From Verrucomicrobiales bacterium (GTDB lineage: Bacteria > Verrucomicrobiota > Verrucomicrobiia > Verrucomicrobiales > Akkermansiaceae), in the NCBI GenBank assembly GCA_003483645.1, contig DMYM01000339.1, positions 1 to 11,637 on the forward strand: DNA of 11,637 bases, given 5' to 3'. The notes beneath the pieces are model-generated. The model had not been told where the DNA came from, ran no database searches, and worked only from the letters and a program-made list of their open reading frames with translations. Shown here piece after piece: positions 7,239 through 11,637 of the stretch. Each line of letters opens with the position of its first letter. Position 1 is the first letter of the stretch. Made by a program: the position numbers and the translations under genes.

Positions 7239-10200
7239 ATGCGCCGTCTCCTTCGCCTCTCCATCATCACCGGGCTGATCGTCTGGACTCTCCAGCCGGT
7301 CACCCGGGCGGAGACACGTGCCAATGATCCATGGAAGCCCATCCTCAGGGGCTCCTCCCTGAGCAACCGGGACCGCGCTATCGTCGGACACCTGCGCCCC
7401 TGGCTCGCTCCCGCCGACTATCTCGCCCTCGATACGGACCGGCGGAACCAACTCCTGCGCTATGCCGACAACCGTCTCTTCAGCGATACCCCACTCGCCC
7501 GTTGCTGGTCACCCGACACCCCGCTTCACGTTCTCTTCGCCTATCACGCCGTGGAGGAGGCCGCGCACGCAATCAAGAACCACCGCAAGGCCAACCAGTT
7601 TTTCGACCGCTGGAGCCGCACCGCCACCAACGGCCCCGGACAGAACGTGCAGGGAAGGCCGATCACACTCACCTGGAGTATCGTTCCCGACGGCACCCCC
7701 ATTGCGAGTGATCCCGGCATCGGCGACAGTGACGATCCGAGTTCCCTGCGGGGCCGCCTGGCCGATCTCTACGGGGGCAATGGCGGCGCCCCTGAAGATC
7801 AACCGTGGTTTCCCCTCTTCCGCAATCTCTTCGAGGCGATCGGATCCCGGACCGGCATCACCTATCTCTACGAACCCAGCGACGACGGCCGGCCAATCAG
7901 TACTCTCAATCCAGGGCAGCCCGGCGTGCGCGGAGACCTGCGACTGTGCGGACATCCTATCGATGGAGATGGCGACACTCTTGCCTACAATTTCTTTCCA
8001 GACCATGGCGACACGGTGATCGATACCAGTGACGACTGGTTCGAGGATCTCTCCAGCAATTCCCGGCGCCTCGTAAACACGATCTCCCACGAACATGGAC
8101 ACGGAATCGGCCTGGAGCACGTGTGTCCGATCGACCAGACCAAGCTCCTCGAGCCCTTTATCAACACGGGGTTTCGCGGCATGCAGTTCGATGAGATCTA
8201 CACCCTGCAGCGCTGGTATGGCGATCCCTTCGAGCAACACGACACCGGACGCGATAACGATTCCATCCAACGCGGCCGCAGTCTGGACGTGTCCCCCGGC
8301 TCTCCCTTCGCCTTCCAGTGGCTCAGCATCGACGACAATTCCGACGTGGACTACTACCTCATCCCCCTGCCCGCCGGGGCCCGCCTGACTGCACGGGTCA
8401 TCCCGAGCGACCAAGTCTATCTTGAAGGAGAGGAACAGGAGCAGGGATGTGAGGCCGGCACCACCTTCGACTCATCCAGTGTTCACGATCTCTCCCTCAC
8501 CCTGCTCGACCGCTCCGGGCGCGTCCTGGCCACCGCTGATGACGCCCCCGCGGGAGAACCCGAAGGATTCAATCAGCTCACCGTTCCCGGAGCCGGGCAG
8601 CGCTTCCTGCGAATCGCAGGCGACAACACCGATGCGGCTCAGCTCTACCGCCTGGAAGTGGAAATCCTCGCCCCCGCCGTGGCCATCGCTCCCGGCCAAA
8701 TCCGCATCGTCACCGAATCGCACGCTCCCGCCAATGGCCAGATCGAACCGGGCGAAACCATCGAACTTGAGATCGAGCTTTCCAACTCCGGCAGCGTCAC
8801 CGCCCAAAACGTGAACGCTACCCTCTCGGCCCCTGACCACCCCGCCAGCTTCACCGGTTTCACCACCAGCCGTGACTACGGCACCCTCACTCACCAGGCC
8901 ACGGCCACCCGCACCTTCACCCTCGCTCTCCACGGAGACTGCGGTGACCTCTTTGATCTCGAACTCACCGTCACTGCCGACGACGGATTCTCACGCTCTT
9001 CTCCCCTCCGGCTGGGACTCGGCGAAATTACCCGACGTCTCGGTGAAGATTTCGACGCAGCGGCCGTTGCTCCCCTGCCATCCAGGTGGTCCTCCACTGC
9101 TTCGCGGGCCGGAAGCGGTTGGGCGCGCTCCAGCGCCCGGCATGATTCAGCGGAGTTCTCCGTCTTTGCCTGGAGCCCCCCGAGTCGGGGCGCTTCCACT
9201 CTCACCTCCCCCCCCGTGAGGATCGATTCACAGGGCGGCACCCTGCGCTTTCGTCACTTTGTGGATACGGAAGCCAGTTTCTTCAGCCCCACCGTGGGAT
9301 TCGACGGCGGCGTCCTGGAGGTCTCCCGCGACGGGGGCCGGTGGGAGGACATCGAAGAAGCCGGCGGAGTATTTGCCCAGGGACCCTACAACCGCACCCT
9401 CAGCGAGGCCTACCAGAATCCCCTCTCCAATCGCCGTGCCTGGTCGGGATCCCTTGGCTGGATCACCACCGTGGTCAGGATCCCCCCCCACCTCGCCTCC
9501 GAAGCGCTTCAATTCCGCTGGACGCTGGGTCACGACACTTCCGACGCGGAAGAGGGATGGTATCTCGACGATATAGTGGTGAGCAGCGCAACCTGCGCCG
9601 ACACCAGGCCCATCGTCCGCCTTACAGTTGGCAATGACTCCGCCTCCGAGTTCCTGCCCACGGGCATTGCGCGGCTCACCTTCTCAACCCCGCTGCCTCT
9701 CGCCAGCGACTTCACCATCCCCCTCCTGACCGGGGGAAGCGCCACTCCCGGGGTGGACACCCGTCCCTTCGACAACGTCGTGCTGCCAGCCGGCCAGAGG
9801 CTGTTGGAATTGACCTTCCGCCCCCTGCGGGACAACGAGGCCGAAGGCCCCGAAACCCTTGAGCTGTCTCTCAATCCGGATCTCGTCGTCCCCGAAGGGG
9901 TGTCCTCTGCAGTGATCACCATCGCGGACACGCCCTACGGGCAATGGGCGGTCACCCATCTCGGCCCGAACTCCGCCAATGGCCCCGATGACGACTTTGA
10001 TCACGACGGATCCGTCAATTCAGAAGAGTATGCCTGGCAGAGCGATCCGGCCTCTGCTCACTCCCGCCCAGTGCCAAACTACCGGCGGGAGGGACGGTTC
10101 CTGCGCGTCGACTTTCCACACCACACGTTGCCAGCCTTTACAGGTGTGCATGCCGAGACTTCCCCGGATCTCCGCAGGTGGACCAGGCAGGGAGTGGAAA

Positions 10201-10283
10201 CCCTCCCCAACGGATTCCGCGTCCCGCTCAACCTCCCGCAACGCTATCTTCGCCTCGTTTACAGGGAGCTATCCCCCCCCTGA
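7239..10283 (+). CDS. Exported matrixin-like (M10) zinc metalloprotease with modular C-terminal half
   Basis: Predicted secreted or surface zinc protease of 1014 residues. Residues 1-24 form a signal peptide ending TRA. Residues 25-135 may be a propeptide; R88-C-W-S-P-D93 resembles the matrixin cysteine-switch motif PRCGxPD. The catalytic domain covers about 138-330: ITLTWSIVPDGT, PIDGDGDTLAYNFFP (240-254) and the zinc motif HEHGHGIGLEH (H284, H288, H294; E285 catalytic), closing with LQRWYGD. The Met-turn position, about ten residues after the third histidine, reads KLLEPF with Leu instead of Met; M315 lies further on. Beta modules follow: PPC-like (about 352-475), CARDB/Ig-like (485-598), MAM or jelly-roll-like (600-785, with WYLDDI) and Calx-beta-like (790-898). 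The final module (900-1010) has FDHDG and SPDLRRW. The module names are approximate. No Shine-Dalgarno is seen. Three C8 tracts lie in the gene (9208, 9482, 10273). The substrate is unknown. Confidence 0.88.
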   Translation: MRRLLRLSIITGLIVWTLQPVTRAETRANDPWKPILRGSSLSNRDRAIVGHLRPWLAPADYLALDTDRRNQLLRYADNRLFSDTPLARCWSPDTPLHVLFAYHAVEEAAHAIKNHRKANQFFDRWSRTATNGPGQNVQGRPITLTWSIVPDGTPIASDPGIGDSDDPSSLRGRLADLYGGNGGAPEDQPWFPLFRNLFEAIGSRTGITYLYEPSDDGRPISTLNPGQPGVRGDLRLCGHPIDGDGDTLAYNFFPDHGDTVIDTSDDWFEDLSSNSRRLVNTISHEHGHGIGLEHVCPIDQTKLLEPFINTGFRGMQFDEIYTLQRWYGDPFEQHDTGRDNDSIQRGRSLDVSPGSPFAFQWLSIDDNSDVDYYLIPLPAGARLTARVIPSDQVYLEGEEQEQGCEAGTTFDSSSVHDLSLTLLDRSGRVLATADDAPAGEPEGFNQLTVPGAGQRFLRIAGDNTDAAQLYRLEVEILAPAVAIAPGQIRIVTESHAPANGQIEPGETIELEIELSNSGSVTAQNVNATLSAPDHPASFTGFTTSRDYGTLTHQATATRTFTLALHGDCGDLFDLELTVTADDGFSRSSPLRLGLGEITRRLGEDFDAAAVAPLPSRWSSTASRAGSGWARSSARHDSAEFSVFAWSPPSRGASTLTSPPVRIDSQGGTLRFRHFVDTEASFFSPTVGFDGGVLEVSRDGGRWEDIEEAGGVFAQGPYNRTLSEAYQNPLSNRRAWSGSLGWITTVVRIPPHLASEALQFRWTLGHDTSDAEEGWYLDDIVVSSATCADTRPIVRLTVGNDSASEFLPTGIARLTFSTPLPLASDFTIPLLTGGSATPGVDTRPFDNVVLPAGQRLLELTFRPLRDNEAEGPETLELSLNPDLVVPEGVSSAVITIADTPYGQWAVTHLGPNSANGPDDDFDHDGSVNSEEYAWQSDPASAHSRPVPNYRREGRFLRVDFPHHTLPAFTGVHAETSPDLRRWTRQGVETLPNGFRVPLNLPQRYLRLVYRELSPP

Positions 10284-10322
10284 CTCGCCAGATTTCCATC
10301 CGGGGATCTTCCGCTGGTCAAC

Positions 10323-10338
10323 TGGCACGGGAATTGCT
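10323..10338 (+). promoter_or_regulatory. Sigma-54 (RpoN) -24/-12 promoter of the P-II gene
   Basis: TGGCACG (10323-10329), four bases, then TTGCT (10334-10338) matches the sigma-54 consensus YTGGCACG-N4-TTGCW at every position, including the preceding C at 10322. The invariant GG and GC are 10 bases apart, as required. Transcription should start near 10349, about 24 bases before the P-II ATG at 10373. Sigma-54 promoters need an enhancer-binding activator such as NtrC. I found no clear activator palindrome upstream, where any site would lie inside the matrixin coding sequence. Nitrogen control of the P-II gene fits known biology. Confidence 0.88.
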
Positions 10339-10372
10339 AACAACATTGGCCAACCACGAACCAAGTGCGTCC

Positions 10373-10720
10373 ATGAAGAAAGTTGAAGCGATTATCAAGC
10401 CATTCAAACTAGAAGAGGTCAAAGAGGCTCTGGCCGGGATCGGAGTGCAGGGCATGACCGTCACCGAAGTAAAAGGTTTCGGGCGCCAGAAAGGTCACAC
10501 GGAAATCTACCGCGGCAGTGAGTACACCGTGGATTTCCTTCCCAAGGTCAAAATTGAGGTCGTCGTCGACGACGGGGAGGCCAACACGGTCGTGGAAGCC
10601 ATCGTCAAGAGCGCCAATACCGGCAAGATCGGCGACGGCAAGGTCTTCATTTCCAGCGTGGAAGAAGCGATCCGAATCCGTACCGGCGAAACCGGCGCGG
10701 AGGCCGTCTCGGTCAACTGA
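10373..10720 (+). CDS. glnB: Nitrogen regulatory protein P-II
   Basis: Small trimeric cytoplasmic signal protein that senses 2-oxoglutarate and ATP/ADP and controls ammonium transport, glutamine synthetase regulation and nitrogen transcription. At 115 residues it is slightly longer than the usual 112. MKKVEAIIKPFKLEEVKEAL is a standard P-II N-terminus. The T-loop reads GFGRQKGHTEIYRGSEY, with Y51 at the uridylylation position in RGSEY. The nucleotide-binding signature TGKIGDGK lies at 83-90, followed by IRIRTGE. The frame stays open upstream of 10373, but the sigma-54 promoter lies between those upstream codons and this ATG, which settles the start. No Shine-Dalgarno is visible. The gene has its own promoter and terminator, and no amtB, glnA or glnD is in the window, so it is probably monocistronic. 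Sigma-54 control would suit a GlnK-type paralogue; sequence alone does not separate GlnB from GlnK. Confidence 0.96.
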   Translation: MKKVEAIIKPFKLEEVKEALAGIGVQGMTVTEVKGFGRQKGHTEIYRGSEYTVDFLPKVKIEVVVDDGEANTVVEAIVKSANTGKIGDGKVFISSVEEAIRIRTGETGAEAVSVN

Positions 10721-10759
10721 CCACGGCTCCCCCACTTCTGAACCGGTATTCTTCTGAGG

Positions 10760-10790
10760 GCCGGGCCTGCGTTCTGCAGGCTCGGCTTTT
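10760..10790 (+). terminator. Rho-independent terminator of the P-II gene
   Basis: An 11-bp GC-rich stem pairs 10760-10770 with 10776-10786, with one G-T pair and a 5-base loop (GTTCT). TTTT follows directly at 10787-10790. It lies 40 bases after the P-II stop codon. On the minus strand the hairpin has no T-tract, so it is clearly oriented for glnB. Confidence 0.92.
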
Positions 10791-10796
10791 CCTTCG

Positions 10797-11034
10797 CTAC
10801 GGGTTTACGGCTCCTCCCTGCCATGGGCGGCGAACTCGATCGAGAGCCCCTTGGGCCTGACTCACCGAGTGGAGATTGATTCGCCCCTCGTGCTCAGGGT
10901 CGGAGGCTTTGTCCCTGTTTGCGTCGATCGTGATACCGACTGGCTGCCCGGGCGCTGGCGATCAGGCCGGCAAAGGCAGCCGTGGCCAGAACGGGCCGCA
11001 GGATCCGGCTCAGGGAAGAGGTCGCAGATTTCAT
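10797..11034 (-). pseudogene. Possible frameshifted small secreted protein gene
   Basis: On the minus strand an ATG at 11034 opens a frame that starts as a convincing signal peptide of about 30 residues (MKSATSSLSRILRP, a hydrophobic core, then ASARA). It continues only 16 residues (ASRYHDRRKQGQSLRP) to a stop at 10894-10896. In the next frame an open stretch starts after a TGA near the end of the signal-peptide core and runs to a TAG at 10797-10799. It encodes a hydrophilic sequence including VGITIDANRDKASDPEHEG and INLHSVSQAQGALDRV. Joining the two near the cleavage site by removing one base would give a secreted protein of about 78 residues. Its end would lie just beyond the glnB terminator, a sensible convergent layout. 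I do not recognise a family. It could be a decayed gene, a sequencing indel, a real 46-residue peptide, or chance in GC-rich sequence. Confidence 0.3.
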
Positions 11035-11284
11035 TCTCGTTTCGGAGTCAGTGGTTGTGATTCCTGTCCGCACACCACGCGGTCTTCCCCCCTTCAATCG
11101 GAACGCCTGCTCCCCGTTTCCAGAAATAGCGAAAGAACGTCCCTACCCGATTTCCCCTGGAGAAGGAGACTCCTCCTGTCGATTCTCGCCATGACGGAAG
11201 AACCCCCTTCGCCCGCTGGAATTCTTGTGGCCATCCTTTACAATCAGAATACAAAGAAATCATCAGCTCCCGGTTCACACAGGC
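11035..11284. other. Spacer upstream of the serpin gene, with a possible promoter
   Basis: This 250-bp spacer has no recognised gene. The only AT-rich part is 11236-11262, just before the serpin start. TACAAT at 11239-11244 is a plausible -10 element about 40 bases upstream of the ATG, but no good -35 is found at normal spacing. The frame of the serpin has no earlier ATG here. ORFs that cross this stretch on either strand have no recognisable protein character. Confidence 0.25.
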
Positions 11285-11637
11285 ATGAAAATCATGAAAA
11301 ACCCGATCTCCCTCAGTATCGTCCTGCTCGCCACTCCCCTCATGGGGCAACAGGTTCCCTTCGCGGCCACGGCCAATAACAGGTTCGGCCTCGACCTCTA
11401 CCGCGAGATGGCGGCCAGGGAAGGCAATCTCTGCCTCTCCCCGCTCTCCATCATGACCGCCCTCGCCATGACCGCCAACGGGGCCGCGGGTGATACCCTC
11501 GCCGAGATGGAAAAAACCCTCCATTGCCCGGGAAAACTGTCCCAACTCAATGCCTCCATGCGCGATCTCCTTGAGGACTTCAGGAAACGGAAGGAACAAG
11601 CCGCGGCCTTGGCCGAAAAAAACCCGGCCCGGAAGGC
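11285..11637 (+). CDS. Exported serpin, N-terminal part (3' end outside window)
   Basis: N-terminal 117 codons of a serpin family protein, open to the right edge. Residues 1-21 are a signal peptide ending LMGQ, so the protein is exported. NNRFGLDLYREM (31-42) corresponds to helix A, and EGNLCLSPLSIMTALAM (46-62) with ANGAAGDTLAEMEKTL (64-79) matches the conserved serpin N-terminal pattern N-x-x-x-SPxSI-x-x-ALAM-x-x-x-GAxGxT. Serpins inhibit serine or cysteine proteases by a one-use suicide mechanism. The reactive-centre loop, which decides specificity and whether it is inhibitory at all, lies outside the window. The first ATG (11285) is chosen; another is three codons in (11294). No Shine-Dalgarno is seen. 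The gene follows a spacer on the same strand as glnB but beyond its terminator, so it is probably transcribed separately. Confidence 0.9.
   Translation, partial: MKIMKNPISLSIVLLATPLMGQQVPFAATANNRFGLDLYREMAAREGNLCLSPLSIMTALAMTANGAAGDTLAEMEKTLHCPGKLSQLNASMRDLLEDFRKRKEQAAALAEKNPARK

Noticed and set aside
7509..8414. A 301-codon minus-strand open frame opposite the matrixin catalytic domain
   Set aside because: It is antisense to the zinc motif region and shows no protein family features.
10178..10372. Upstream in-frame extension of the P-II gene
   Set aside because: It overlaps the matrixin-like coding end and contains the sigma-54 promoter; P-II proteins begin at MKKVEAIIKPF.
11225..11253. 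TTGTGG followed by AATACA as a sigma-70 promoter for the serpin
   Set aside because: The spacing is acceptable (17 bases) but both hexamers match the consensus poorly, so it is only noted as a possible promoter region.
10876..11379. A 167-codon plus-strand open frame overlapping the serpin start
   Set aside because: It overlaps the serpin N-terminus in another frame and its translation is low-complexity without a domain.

Overview
The window looks like a chromosomal stretch from a GC-rich, Gram-negative-type bacterium, most likely Verrucomicrobiota or a close PVC relative. Four points suggest this. Many genes encode exported proteins with signal peptides. A secreted type I sulfatase is present. 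One small protein carries an SHD1-like domain followed by a retropepsin-like domain. Three different proteins end in the same kind of C-terminal module: a DxDxDG calcium-loop-like segment, then a beta domain with an S-x-D-[LM]-x-x-W motif and a terminal [FLV]-Y-R segment. Shine-Dalgarno sites are weak or absent before most starts, which also fits this group. The assignment comes from protein character and was not checked by search.

Layout. At the left edge, the 3' part of a large exported protein (3-707, +) runs toward a sulfatase (715-2538, -); their stop codons are 7 bp apart. The sulfatase lies directly downstream of dnaE (2538-5999, -), the replicative DNA polymerase III alpha subunit, and shares one base with its stop codon (TAATG). 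A 250-bp divergent spacer separates dnaE from an exported SHD1/aspartic-protease-like protein (6250-7014, +). After a spacer with GC-rich hairpins comes a 1014-residue exported matrixin-like metalloprotease with a modular C-terminal half (7239-10283, +). A P-II nitrogen regulator (10373-10720, +) follows. It has its own near-perfect sigma-54 promoter (10323-10338) and a strong Rho-independent terminator (10760-10790), so it is probably a single-gene transcript. The next roughly 490 bp hold no intact recognised gene, but the minus strand has a signal-peptide ORF that breaks off and may continue in another frame (10797-11034). The window ends inside an exported serpin (11285 to the edge, +).

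How the genes relate. This is mostly a mosaic of independent genes and not a dedicated system. dnaE and glnB are housekeeping or regulatory genes; the rest act outside the cytoplasm (sulfate-ester hydrolysis, proteolysis, protease inhibition). The most informative signals are the sigma-54 promoter on the P-II gene, the tight coupling of a sulfatase to dnaE, the C-terminal module shared by three unrelated secreted proteins, the unusual active-site regions of the two protease-like proteins, and the possible frameshifted small secreted gene. I saw no CRISPR array, tRNA, rRNA, insertion sequence or recognisable defence system.
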